Below are positions 15,350-24,025 of a stretch of DNA of 26,154 nt, one piece after another. Source of the stretch: Flavobacterium sp. UBA6203 (GTDB taxonomy: Bacteria > Bacteroidota > Bacteroidia > Flavobacteriales > Flavobacteriaceae). A program made the translations under genes and the position numbers. The stretch's first letter is position 1; every line of letters starts with the position of its first letter. Where the stretch lies: NCBI GenBank assembly GCA_002421645.1, contig DIST01000065.1, positions 19,155-45,308 of the forward strand. Reading direction: 5' to 3'. The notes beneath the pieces were generated by a model that made no database searches, was not told the origin of the DNA, and saw only the letters and a list, made by a program, of their open reading frames with translations.

Positions 15350-16264
15350 TTAATAATTCCACATGTCTTGTTCAAAATCACGAATCTTCTCTTTAACACG
15401 ATCAGATTCTAATAATTGCATTTGAGAATTTTCCTTCATGTAATCTTTTATCATACGATCACCATATACATTCTCTTCTAAATAAATCATACCATTAAAA
15501 CGACGAGCATTTAACAAATGATCGAAAGTAAAAGGCATAGCAGAATTTCTGTTATTAAAAGCTTTTGCTTCATGTAGAATATCTCTTGCTGATGGGAAAT
15601 AAACCCAAAATAATTCAACCATTTCTGGGTTAGGATTATCCATTTCATAAACATCTGGTACAACAGGACAAATACCTAATAAACGGTATTTTAATTCCCC
15701 TTGTCTTTTGTCGAAATACCAATAACCAACAATTTTATAAGCATCTACGTTGTAAGCTTCAATTTCAGTTTTTCTGATATACTCTTCAGAAATCTTTTTA
15801 GTACCTTTTCTGTAAGCCTCAATATCTTCGTTCATTTGTTCACGACCTACATCAGTAGTATCAACTTTAAACAATGAAGCTTCGATATCTTTTAAAGTTT
15901 TTTTAGTAGTAAAATAACTTGAGTCATACACTTCTGTAATAGTACCATCTTTAATTCCTTTTACTAGTACATTATAAAGAGGTCTTCTATCAGGAGATGT
16001 CATTACATCTCCTTCAACAGGAAAATAAAGTGGAAAATTCACTCTTTCATCAAGATCAATAATTTCCCAAATACGTTTTCCCATCAAGATATCTCTATCA
16101 TGAACATAACCGTAAGGTAGTGGTTTATCATTATCTGCACTTAATTCAGCCTCCGTCTTTTTTCCTATTTGGTCAGGAGTTTTTGCATTTAATAAATTTG
16201 ACTGTGCAAAAGTAGTAGAACATAATCCTAAAACTAAAATTGCAATACTATTTCTCCAATTCAT
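15350..16264 (-). CDS. gldN: T9SS ring / gliding motility protein GldN
   Basis: 304-residue periplasmic protein that, with GldK (PorN and PorK in Porphyromonas), forms the large ring under the outer membrane in the type IX secretion system. A signal peptide spans about 1-20 (TTFA|Q). The body has the family's features, such as YVHDRDILMGKRIWEIIDL (53-71), RRPLYNVLVKGI (93-104), GYWYFDK and VELFWVYFPSARDIL. It is the last gene of gldKLMN, 48 nt after gldM. In F. johnsoniae a second copy, gldO, follows gldN; here the next gene is an unrelated oxidoreductase, so the organism has a single copy at this locus and GldN is expected to be indispensable for secretion. Confidence 0.96.
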   Translation of the reverse strand: MNWRNSIAILVLGLCSTTFAQSNLLNAKTPDQIGKKTEAELSADNDKPLPYGYVHDRDILMGKRIWEIIDLDERVNFPLYFPVEGDVMTSPDRRPLYNVLVKGIKDGTITEVYDSSYFTTKKTLKDIEASLFKVDTTDVGREQMNEDIEAYRKGTKKISEEYIRKTEIEAYNVDAYKIVGYWYFDKRQGELKYRLLGICPVVPDVYEMDNPNPEMVELFWVYFPSARDILHEAKAFNNRNSAMPFTFDHLLNARRFNGMIYLEENVYGDRMIKDYMKENSQMQLLESDRVKEKIRDFEQDMWNY

Positions 16265-16312
16265 TCTATTTATTTTTTATTTGGTTTAATAATAAACACA
16301 AATTATTTTAAA

Positions 16313-17842
16313 TTATTGTATTTCGTAAGTACAAGGTGAAACACGTTTTGCAACTTGATCAATACCAACGAAACTTGCTTTAATTTCAGAAATTATAACA
16401 ATATCTCCTTTAGAAGCCTTAGCTATAGCAGCTCTAGCTCTTGCGTCCATTTTATTTCCAGAAACTACAACAGTAGGTTGTCCAGGTACTTTAATATTAA
16501 ATTGTGTTACATTAACAGTTACAGGGAAATCAAAATCTTCCATAGCTGCAGTAACAGAACAAACTTCTAAATTACTTTTCGGACCTTTATTCTTATCTAA
16601 ACCACCAACTTTTCCTGTTGGTGCAGGTAAACCTTTAATTCTGAAAACTTGTGCACTTGACATTGTTTTACCATCAGGCATAGTTGCACTAACGTTAATT
16701 TTAACTTCACTACCTGAACCTGGTTTTAACATGAATTTACCATCACCTACTTTAGACATTCCTTGCGCATTTGCATTTACTTTATTAGATGCAATTCCAG
16801 GAACAGAAATAGAAATAGGGTTAGGAACACCACGGTAAACAACGTTCATTTTGTCAGCAGAGATAATTGCTTGGTTAGGTCTTGGAACTACTACATACTT
16901 ACCGTCGAAAGGTAATTCAACAGGTTTTCCATCTTCCATAAAAACAAAGCTACCGCCAAAAGATTGTTCACCAATACTACCTGCTGTCATATTTAAGATA
17001 GCTTGACCATTAACAACTTTTCCAGGACCTTTGAAATCAGATACTTTAACATTTTCATCGTATTTACCGATTACTACTTTACCAGTAACAGGCTCACCTT
17101 GAAAATAAACATTTTTATCTAAAGACACAATAGCTTTAAAGTTTTTCAAAGACATAGTTTCAATAGCAGCTTTTCCTAAAAGTATGCTGTATACATCAGC
17201 TTCTGCTTTCTTAATATCATTTTGAGCTAAAGCTAACTTTGCAATAGTTGCAATTGCAGGAAAACCTTTAAAATGATAATCCAAAAACTTTTTAGAAACA
17301 CCTTCTTTATCTTTGATATCAGCAGTACCGAACTTAGCATTAATCTCACTAACAATAGGGGTTAATTTAACATTTTTCCCTAAAACAGCTTTCATATCTG
17401 AAAGATACTTATTGTACTTTGAAACAATTTCTGTACCTTTTTGTGAATATCCATCTCCACTAAACCATTTTTCATCAATAGTTGACTTGTCCATGGCCTC
17501 ATATGGCATTTTTCCAGTTTTCTCATCAACTGGAAAATCTTTTGATATTTCAGATTTAACTGATTCTAAGTAATTATAAAATTCATTAGAAATACTCTTA
17601 ACCTGATTAGCTTCGTCTAATGCATTTTTAAAATTAACGTTTTCTGCAGCTTTAGCAGCTAAAACAGAAAGCATCTCTTCATTTGTTTTTTTTGCACCTG
17701 TATTAACCTCTTCGAATTTTTCATCCATCAATCCGAAAGCAGATAATACTTCTTTTGACATGTTTAATGCCAACATTGCGATGAAAACCAGGTACATCAG
17801 GTTAATCATCTTCTGTCTAGGGGTTAATTTTCCTCCTGCCAT
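16313..17842 (-). CDS. gldM: T9SS motor protein GldM
   Basis: 509-residue inner-membrane protein (PorM in Porphyromonas) that couples the proton-driven GldL-GldM motor to the periplasmic ring. A short cytoplasmic N-terminus (MAGGKLTPRQK) precedes the single membrane helix at about 12-28. The helix is followed by a long periplasmic rod of several domains, the first helical (about 30-220) and the rest beta-rich, including the YVVVPRPNQAIISADKMNVVY region near 310-330. The full family length is present with no frameshift. It starts 50 nt after the gldL stop. Confidence 0.97.
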   Translation of the reverse strand: MAGGKLTPRQKMINLMYLVFIAMLALNMSKEVLSAFGLMDEKFEEVNTGAKKTNEEMLSVLAAKAAENVNFKNALDEANQVKSISNEFYNYLESVKSEISKDFPVDEKTGKMPYEAMDKSTIDEKWFSGDGYSQKGTEIVSKYNKYLSDMKAVLGKNVKLTPIVSEINAKFGTADIKDKEGVSKKFLDYHFKGFPAIATIAKLALAQNDIKKAEADVYSILLGKAAIETMSLKNFKAIVSLDKNVYFQGEPVTGKVVIGKYDENVKVSDFKGPGKVVNGQAILNMTAGSIGEQSFGGSFVFMEDGKPVELPFDGKYVVVPRPNQAIISADKMNVVYRGVPNPISISVPGIASNKVNANAQGMSKVGDGKFMLKPGSGSEVKINVSATMPDGKTMSSAQVFRIKGLPAPTGKVGGLDKNKGPKSNLEVCSVTAAMEDFDFPVTVNVTQFNIKVPGQPTVVVSGNKMDARARAAIAKASKGDIVIISEIKASFVGIDQVAKRVSPCTYEIQ

Positions 17843-17892
17843 TTCTCTTTAAATTAGTTTTTAATTAATAAAATATTTAATGATAAAACTAA

Positions 17893-18528
17893 TTATCCTC
17901 TGTTACTCATAGCAGAAAGCATACCACCATAAACCGCATTTAAAGATGCAATGTTTGATGTCATTGACTGCATTTGTTCTTTTAATTTTGCAGCATTTTC
18001 AGCAATTTCTTTATTCGCTTGTGCATTTCTATCAGCACTTTCTAATTGAATTTTATATAAATTATTCAAAGCTTCCATTTGAGCTGCAGCTGTTGACATT
18101 TCTTCTGCATATTTCTTTTGTCCTGCCATAGCATCAACAGTAGGAGAAATTGATTTAGCAGCACCTTCAAAATTCTTAATACTGTTTCCTAAACTAGCCA
18201 TTAATTCACCATCAATCTTAGCTTCTTTCAACATAGCATCTAATTTTTGAGATAATAATCCTTGTGCTTCAGCAGGATTTTCAGATTTTTTATCTTTTGC
18301 CTTAGCCTCACCACCAGCTAATTCAGGGTAAACTAAAGACCAATCTAATTCTTTTTCAACAGGCTCGAAAGCTGATAATGCGAAAATCGCAGCCTCAGTT
18401 AACAAACCAACAACAAGCATTGGTCCTGCACCAGGCCAGTGCATTAATTTGAACAATGCTCCAACGATTACAACCGCTGCCCCCATTCCATAAAGGAATC
18501 CCATCACTTTTTTGCTTAAAATTGCCAT
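17893..18528 (-). CDS. gldL: T9SS motor protein GldL
   Basis: 211-residue inner-membrane protein (PorL) that surrounds the GldM helices and carries protons for T9SS and gliding. Two membrane helices lie at about 8-27 and 36-55, separated by the short loop HWPGAG (30-35). The second helix holds E45 in LLTEAAIF, which by position corresponds to the membrane glutamate needed for the F. johnsoniae motor. After SAFEPVEKELDWSLVYPEL comes a Lys-rich cytoplasmic linker and a long helical tail (about 90-205) rich in Ala, Gln and Lys. It lies between gldK and gldM with spacings of about 50 nt on each side. Confidence 0.97.
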   Translation of the reverse strand: MAILSKKVMGFLYGMGAAVVIVGALFKLMHWPGAGPMLVVGLLTEAAIFALSAFEPVEKELDWSLVYPELAGGEAKAKDKKSENPAEAQGLLSQKLDAMLKEAKIDGELMASLGNSIKNFEGAAKSISPTVDAMAGQKKYAEEMSTAAAQMEALNNLYKIQLESADRNAQANKEIAENAAKLKEQMQSMTSNIASLNAVYGGMLSAMSNRG

Positions 18529-18581
18529 AATAAATAAATTTTAGTTAGTTAAGTTAAATATATAATAAAATTGGTTAAATA

Positions 18582-19964
18582 CTATTTAGGTCTATTTCCT
18601 GTAGAGGCTGTACCCATGTAATCCTGAACAGTTCTAAACCCTATGTAACTTCTTGCTGAATCAGCATATTCGTAATCACGAGTAGACACCTGTAAAAAGT
18701 ACGCAACATCTTTCCATGAACCACCACGAACAACTTTTCTCTGATTTTTCTTGTCAGCTACATGTGGATTCATTGTAGAAACGAATTCATATGCTTCTGC
18801 ATAGTAAGAAGATTCTGTCCATTCAGAAACATTTCCAGCCATGTTATAAAGATTAAACTCATTAGGTTCATAAGATTTTGCTTCTACCGTATACAAAGCA
18901 CCATCTGCAGCATAATCTCCACGATTAGGTTTGAAGTTAGCCATAAAACACCCTCTATCGTTTTTAGCGTAAGGACCACCCCAAGGATATGTACCTCCTT
19001 CAATTCCGCCTCTTGCAGCATATTCCCATTCAGCTTCAGTTGGCAAACGGAATGAATTTACTTGATCTCTACCTTTTTTCTTTTTAATGTAAGCGTTTTT
19101 GTACATTGTTCTCCAAGCACAAAATGCTTTAGCTTGATTCCAAGAAACACCAACAACTGGGTATTCTCCATAAGCTTGATGCCAGAAATAATCATTATGC
19201 ATTGGCTCATTGTATGAGTAAGCAAAATCTTTTATCCAAACCGTTGTATCAGGATAAATTTCGATAGGCGGAGCATCTTCATAAAAATTCTTACGTCCTT
19301 TCTTTTTTACGGCTTTATTTAAATCAACCTGATTGTACTTGAATTTTAATTTTGACACATCAATGGTTTTAAGACCATTATAAGATTCAGATTCTGGCAA
19401 ATACATAGAATCCATAACTTCAACATAAAACTCATCTGGATATTTAGAAGGCTCTTTTACAAGTTTCACCTTTCTATTAAGTTTTCTTCCAGCATAAATA
19501 TCATCATCAGTACCTACACTATAATAATTTTCATACATATACTTATCGTAAGGAGTCATTTTCTCTGGATCAACATCTGCAAAAGCAAAATCTCCAATAC
19601 TTCCTCCTTTACCACCACCTGATCCTGGTTTTTGACCTTGTTCATCAGCCAAAATAGCTAATCGAGTTCTAATCGTTGAATCTTTGACCCATTCAACAAA
19701 TTGACGATATTCTTTATTAGTAATCTCAGTTTCATCCATGTAAAAGGAACGAACTGTAACAGTTTTAGTAGGTGCGTCTTGAATATTAGCTAAATCATCA
19801 TCCGCTTTACCCATAATAAAAGCGCCTCCAGGAACCAATGTCATTCCGTAAGGTTTTTCGGGATGCCATTTTCTCCCTTTAACTCCTACTAATTCTCCTT
19901 TATCGCCTTTACCACAACTGATAAACAATGACAAAATTGCTGAAAATGCAACAAACTTCTTCAT
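18582..19964 (-). CDS. gldK: T9SS ring lipoprotein GldK
   Basis: 460-residue outer-membrane lipoprotein (PorK) that makes the T9SS periplasmic ring with GldN. The signal peptide ends in the lipobox FISC, lipidated at C17. The rest is a formylglycine-generating-enzyme/sulfatase-modifying (SUMF1) fold: VPGGAFIMG (44-52), DETEITNKEYRQFV (77-90), PVVGVSWNQAKAFCAWR (269-285), RLPTEAEWEYAARGG (306-320), NMAGNVSEWTES (374-385), VVRGGSW (411-417). The two copper-binding cysteines expected just after GGSW are absent (the segment reads KDVAYFL), so the fold is structural, not enzymatic. It is the first gene of gldKLMN. Confidence 0.96.
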   Translation of the reverse strand: MKKFVAFSAILSLFISCGKGDKGELVGVKGRKWHPEKPYGMTLVPGGAFIMGKADDDLANIQDAPTKTVTVRSFYMDETEITNKEYRQFVEWVKDSTIRTRLAILADEQGQKPGSGGGKGGSIGDFAFADVDPEKMTPYDKYMYENYYSVGTDDDIYAGRKLNRKVKLVKEPSKYPDEFYVEVMDSMYLPESESYNGLKTIDVSKLKFKYNQVDLNKAVKKKGRKNFYEDAPPIEIYPDTTVWIKDFAYSYNEPMHNDYFWHQAYGEYPVVGVSWNQAKAFCAWRTMYKNAYIKKKKGRDQVNSFRLPTEAEWEYAARGGIEGGTYPWGGPYAKNDRGCFMANFKPNRGDYAADGALYTVEAKSYEPNEFNLYNMAGNVSEWTESSYYAEAYEFVSTMNPHVADKKNQRKVVRGGSWKDVAYFLQVSTRDYEYADSARSYIGFRTVQDYMGTASTGNRPK

Positions 19965-20001
19965 ATAAACTTGGGTTAAATGTAATTTCTATTTAAGGGC
20001 G

Positions 20002-20032
20002 TAAACCTATTCAATAATTTTGAAAAAAACAA
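20002..20032 (-). promoter_or_regulatory. Likely gldKLMN promoter
   Basis: On the minus strand TAGGTTTA (20009 to 20002), one base off TAnnTTTG, is preceded after a 20-nt spacer by TTG (20032 to 20030). Transcription would start near 19995, about 30 nt before gldK. The rest of the 154-nt gap (19965-20118) is very AT-rich; no hairpin terminator for the upstream gene is visible. Confidence 0.45.
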
Positions 20033-20118
20033 CATTTTTTTCAAAAACGTGTAAAAAATATTAAAATTTAAAATTATATAATTTTTAACATTAGTTAACC
20101 GTTTGAAAAATAGTCTTT

Positions 20119-21267
20119 TTAAACAACATTTCTTCTTTGGGCTTTCCACCATCTTTCTGGAATTTCCTGTTCACATGCAGCTAAATAATCCTCATGTGTA
20201 CAAGGCAATAACGTATTTCTTTTTAATTTATTATTAACGTTAGTTAAAAAAGGTATTTCAATCCACCATCTTTCTGTTTTATTACTCTTATAGAAGATTA
20301 ATTCTTCATCCTCAATAGGAACAATATACTTTATATAGTTATCTTTTGTACCAAATGGATATTCATTTGAACGAAAACAAAATCCTTCAATAAAATACCA
20401 CAACATTTGAGCGGTCAAAACAATTTCATTTCCATTTGGATTAAAATTAAAAATCCCAAAAGAAGTTACTTTATCACTTATTCCTGCATAACGAGTTAGT
20501 GCACAAATCTCTTTTCCTGTAAATCCATTTGGATTAAAAACATCAAAATTTCCGGAATATGACGATTGAACCGAATGCATATCAATACTAACTAAATCAG
20601 CATCTCTAAAAACGGGTTCTGCCACTGCAATATTACTTGAAACTTCTCCTAAACGATAAGCTTCAAAATATAATTTCTCGATTAAATCGATTTCTTCTTG
20701 CGAATTAAAATACGTTTGAAAGCCTAAGTTACTGTAATTAAAAAGATTGTTAGGCTCTTCAATAACAATTTTTGAGAGATATGATTCTGAATCTAACTTA
20801 TTCTCTTTCGAAAAATCAAATTGGTTATCTACAGAAACGATATTAACCATTTGATCTAAATTATCGTAAGCTCGATACATTGGATAGGTTAAATCTTGAC
20901 TTCCACCTATAACAACAGGCACAATTCTTTTTTTGATTAACTCAGCTACCAAACTTTTTACAACAAAATAAGTATCTTCAATGCTTGCTCCAGCCTCTAT
21001 GGTTCCTAAATCAACAATTGAAGCGTTCCAATTTCCTGGAAACAAACTATAAAATTGCTTTCTAAAGTAGTCAAAAGAAAAATCATCATTGTCTTTTTCA
21101 CTTCCTCTAAATTCATTAACCGTGATTATAGCTATAGCAACATTGTCCAAAACCGGAAAATCGGTTTGGGTATGAAACACCACTTTTTTTCCCAATGTTT
21201 GATTGGATAATGTTGCAATGTGTTCTTCTACAGAAGTTGAAATAGGCTGTAAAAAATCAAAAACCAT
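20119..21267 (-). CDS. Degenerate arginase/formimidoylglutamase-fold protein
   Basis: 382-residue protein of the ureohydrolase (arginase, agmatinase, formimidoylglutamase) family. Enzymes of this family bind two Mn ions through GG-D-H, DAHxD and SxDxD motifs. Here the corresponding segments are GGSQD (121-125), DNQFD (147-151) and SIDMH (227-231). Both expected histidines are Gln (Q124, Q149) and the second Asp of the last motif is His (H231), leaving D147, D151 and D229. The Mn site is therefore probably broken, and a hydrolase activity is doubtful. The fold otherwise looks complete, including NPNGFTGKE (245-253) and a long C-terminus ending RWWKAQRRNVV. It starts 3 nt after the topA stop, so it is co-transcribed with topA, and lies directly upstream of gldK. 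Confidence 0.85.
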   Translation of the reverse strand: MVFDFLQPISTSVEEHIATLSNQTLGKKVVFHTQTDFPVLDNVAIAIITVNEFRGSEKDNDDFSFDYFRKQFYSLFPGNWNASIVDLGTIEAGASIEDTYFVVKSLVAELIKKRIVPVVIGGSQDLTYPMYRAYDNLDQMVNIVSVDNQFDFSKENKLDSESYLSKIVIEEPNNLFNYSNLGFQTYFNSQEEIDLIEKLYFEAYRLGEVSSNIAVAEPVFRDADLVSIDMHSVQSSYSGNFDVFNPNGFTGKEICALTRYAGISDKVTSFGIFNFNPNGNEIVLTAQMLWYFIEGFCFRSNEYPFGTKDNYIKYIVPIEDEELIFYKSNKTERWWIEIPFLTNVNNKLKRNTLLPCTHEDYLAACEQEIPERWWKAQRRNVV

Positions 21268-21270
21268 TGC

Positions 21271-23772
21271 TTATTTCTTTTTTGCGGTTGTTTTCTTAGC
21301 TGGTGCTTTTTTTGCAGCGGTCTTTTTTGCTGGTGTTTTCTTTTCAATCATGTCTTGAACTTGAGCTAATGTTAATTTTGAAGCATCAACATCTTTACTC
21401 AATTCAATTTTGATTTTACCTTTTGTAATTACAGAACGACCCCAACGTGCTTTTTCCACTTTGATTCCTTCCTCTTTCCAATCGTGAAGAACTTTATCAA
21501 TGTCTTTTTGTTGTTTTTCTTCGATTAACTCATTCAAATCTGACTGAGATAAATTATCGAAGTTGTACTTTTTATTTACATTGATAAACATTCCATTCCA
21601 TTTGATAAAAGGTCCAAAACGCCCCACTCCTTTTTGAATTGGTAATCCATCATAAGTTCCAATTGGCGCATCCGCTTGTACTTTCTCATCAATCAAACCT
21701 TGAGCCGTTTCCATAGTAACATCCATTGGATCTACTCCTTTTGGTAAAGAAATAAATTGAGAACCAAAACGAACATAAGGTCCAAAACGACCATTGTTCA
21801 CTTCAATTTCTTCTCCTTTATATGTACCTAATTGTTTTGGAAGTAAAAATAAGTTCAATACTTCTTCCAAAGTGATATTTCCAATATTTTGATCTTGACG
21901 TAAACTCGCAAATTGTTTGTTTTCATCATCGGCATCACCTATCTGAGCCATTGCTCCATATTTTCCTAAACGAACAGAAACTTGTTTTCCTGAAACCGGA
22001 TGAACTCCTAAGATTCTTTCACCACTTTCTCTATCTGCATTTTTCTCTACATCGACTACATTTGGATGGAAGTGTTTGTAAAAGTCGTTCATCATTTTAG
22101 CCCAATCCACTTTTCCTTCGGCAATTTCGTCGAAATCTTGTTCCACTTTTGCCGTAAAATTGTAATCTAAAATTGTATTGAAATTCTTCACTAAGAAATC
22201 ATTCACGATAATTCCGATATCGGTTGGAACTAACTTTCCTTTATCTGAACCCACATTTTCGGTTAAAACTTGCGATTTTACTTCACCAGCTTTTAACATC
22301 AATTGGTTATATTTTCTTTCTTGACCTTCAAAACTTCCTTTTTCCACATACGTTCTAGCGATGATCGTAGAAATAGTTGGCGCATACGTTGACGGACGAC
22401 CAATTCCTAATTCTTCTAATTTCTTCACCAAAGAAGCTTCTGTATAACGACTTGGTGGACGCGAAAAACGTTCTGTAGCCGTGATATAATTATTGGTAAG
22501 TTTTTCGTTTACTTTTAAAGCAGGTAACATTCCTTCTTGTTCCTCTTCGTCATCATCATGTCCTTCCAAATAGACTTTCAAGAAACCTTCAAATTTGATT
22601 ACTTCTCCAGTTGCTGTAAAAGTTTCCGAATGATTGCTTGCTTCAATTTTTACATTAGTTCTCTCTAATTCCGCATCGCTCATTTGAGAAGCCAATGTTC
22701 TTTTCCAAATCAATTCATACAAACGCGCTTGATCTCTATCAATGTCGACGGTATGTCTTGACATATCGGTTGGACGAATCGCTTCGTGCGCTTCTTGTGC
22801 TCCTTTTGATTTGGTATTGAAGTTTCTCGGCTTCGAAAATTCCTTTCCGTAGTAACTTGCAATTTCAGCTTGAGCCGCTGCCATAGCTTCTTGCGATAAA
22901 TTCACACTATCCGTTCTCATGTAAGTGATAAGTCCGGCTTCGTACAAACGTTGTGCAATTTGCATGGTAATTCCAACAGGCAAATACAATTTTCTCGCTG
23001 CTTCTTGTTGCAACGTTGATGTAGTAAATGGTGCTGCTGGCGATTTTTTTGTTGGTTTGGTTTCTAAATCTCCAACTTTGTAAGACGAACCAATATTTTT
23101 AGCTAAGAAATCTTCTGCTTCTTTTTTAGTTGCGAAGTTCTTAGGTAATTTTGCTTTGAATGTTTTTCCAGCTTCGTTTGTAAATTCTGCCGTAATGCTG
23201 TAAGATGCTTCTGGCTTGAAATCTTGAATTTCTCTTTCGCGTTCCACAATCAAACGAACGGAAACTGATTGCACACGACCAGCCGACAATCCTCCTTTTA
23301 CTTTTTTCCAAAGTACTGGCGATAATTCGTAACCTACTAATCGGTCTAAAACTCTACGCGCTTGTTGTGCGTTTACTAAATTATAATCAATTCCTCTCGG
23401 ATTTTCGATTGCTTTTTGAATCGCCGTTTTCGTGATTTCATGAAAAACAATACGTTTTGTTTTTTCTGGTTTTAATTTTAATTCTTCAGATAAGTGCCAA
23501 GAAATTGCTTCTCCCTCACGGTCCTCATCGGAAGCCAACCAAACCATTTCGGCATTTTTAGCTAATCCTTTTAATTTGGTCACCAATGCTTTTTTATCAG
23601 CAGAAACTTCGTATTTCGGTTTAAAACCATTTTCTACATCCACCCCAATTTCTCTTGAAGGTAAGTCTGCAATATGTCCATAACTCGACTCTACTTGATA
23701 CTCACTTCCTAGAAATTTCTCGATGGTTTTTGCCTTAGCAGGTGACTCAACGATTACTAAATTCTTTGCCAT
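21271..23772 (-). CDS. topA: DNA topoisomerase I
   Basis: 833-residue type IA topoisomerase that relaxes negative supercoils. The Toprim domain has E9 (VESPAKAKT) and the DxDxE motif as D82, D84, E86 (SDEDREGE). The active-site tyrosine is Y284 in LITYMRTDS. The C-terminal part has Gly-Arg-Phe-Gly-Pro repeats (two GRFGPYVRFG-like units and a KWGRS-like unit) in place of the zinc ribbons of E. coli TopA. It ends in a Lys/Ala/Pro-rich tail of AKK repeats that can bind DNA non-specifically. Start is the ATG at 23772 (MAKNLVIVESPAK); the longer frame crosses the promoter box. The degenerate arginase-like gene follows 3 nt downstream. Confidence 0.97.
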   Translation of the reverse strand: MAKNLVIVESPAKAKTIEKFLGSEYQVESSYGHIADLPSREIGVDVENGFKPKYEVSADKKALVTKLKGLAKNAEMVWLASDEDREGEAISWHLSEELKLKPEKTKRIVFHEITKTAIQKAIENPRGIDYNLVNAQQARRVLDRLVGYELSPVLWKKVKGGLSAGRVQSVSVRLIVEREREIQDFKPEASYSITAEFTNEAGKTFKAKLPKNFATKKEAEDFLAKNIGSSYKVGDLETKPTKKSPAAPFTTSTLQQEAARKLYLPVGITMQIAQRLYEAGLITYMRTDSVNLSQEAMAAAQAEIASYYGKEFSKPRNFNTKSKGAQEAHEAIRPTDMSRHTVDIDRDQARLYELIWKRTLASQMSDAELERTNVKIEASNHSETFTATGEVIKFEGFLKVYLEGHDDDEEEQEGMLPALKVNEKLTNNYITATERFSRPPSRYTEASLVKKLEELGIGRPSTYAPTISTIIARTYVEKGSFEGQERKYNQLMLKAGEVKSQVLTENVGSDKGKLVPTDIGIIVNDFLVKNFNTILDYNFTAKVEQDFDEIAEGKVDWAKMMNDFYKHFHPNVVDVEKNADRESGERILGVHPVSGKQVSVRLGKYGAMAQIGDADDENKQFASLRQDQNIGNITLEEVLNLFLLPKQLGTYKGEEIEVNNGRFGPYVRFGSQFISLPKGVDPMDVTMETAQGLIDEKVQADAPIGTYDGLPIQKGVGRFGPFIKWNGMFINVNKKYNFDNLSQSDLNELIEEKQQKDIDKVLHDWKEEGIKVEKARWGRSVITKGKIKIELSKDVDASKLTLAQVQDMIEKKTPAKKTAAKKAPAKKTTAKKK

Positions 23773-23791
23773 TTCATGTTTTTTTGAACCG

Positions 23792-23799
23792 CAAAAGTA
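23792..23799 (-). promoter_or_regulatory. topA promoter -7 box
   Basis: TACTTTTG on the minus strand (23799 to 23792) matches TAnnTTTG and sits 19 nt before the ATG at 23772. No TTG is found at -33. It supports the shorter topA start. Confidence 0.6.
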
Positions 23800-23872
23800 T
23801 AGGTTTTTTTTAAATTTTAACATCTTGAATATTTTTTTACCTACAATTAACCAAAATATCAGTCAAATTACT

Positions 23873-23886
23873 CCTATATATATAGG
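23873..23886. promoter_or_regulatory. 14-bp perfect palindrome between topA and miaB
   Basis: CCTATATATATAGG is its own reverse complement. It lies in the 250-nt gap between the divergent topA and miaB genes, about 75 nt upstream of the topA box and about 80-90 nt upstream of the miaB -33. It could be an operator, but AT-rich DNA makes such palindromes fairly easily. The gap otherwise holds only the two promoters. Confidence 0.3.
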
Positions 23887-23966
23887 TATAAAATCCATGT
23901 AAAACGGCTACTTAGAAATAGAGAAAAAAATAATTTAAAATTTCATGTTAAACCTTTTCTGCCATC

Positions 23967-23998
23967 TTGTCAGATTTTATAATTTAGTATTATCTTTG
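23967..23998 (+). promoter_or_regulatory. miaB promoter
   Basis: TTG at 23967-23969, a 21-nt spacer and TATCTTTG at 23991-23998 give one of the best matches in the window to the TTG-N17-23-TAnnTTTG consensus. Transcription would start near 24005. Confidence 0.75.
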
Positions 23999-24025
23999 CG
24001 GACTGATTTAATGGAAATCTTTGAT

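Noticed and set aside
21271..21345. Lys/Ala/Pro-rich end of TopA as a separate histone-like gene
   Set aside because: It is in frame with topA with no start or gap, and such basic tails are common in TopA proteins of this phylum.
23702..23823. Longer topA start at 23823
   Set aside because: The -7 box at 23792-23799 would place the extended start upstream of transcription, and MAKNLVIVES is the usual family N-terminus.
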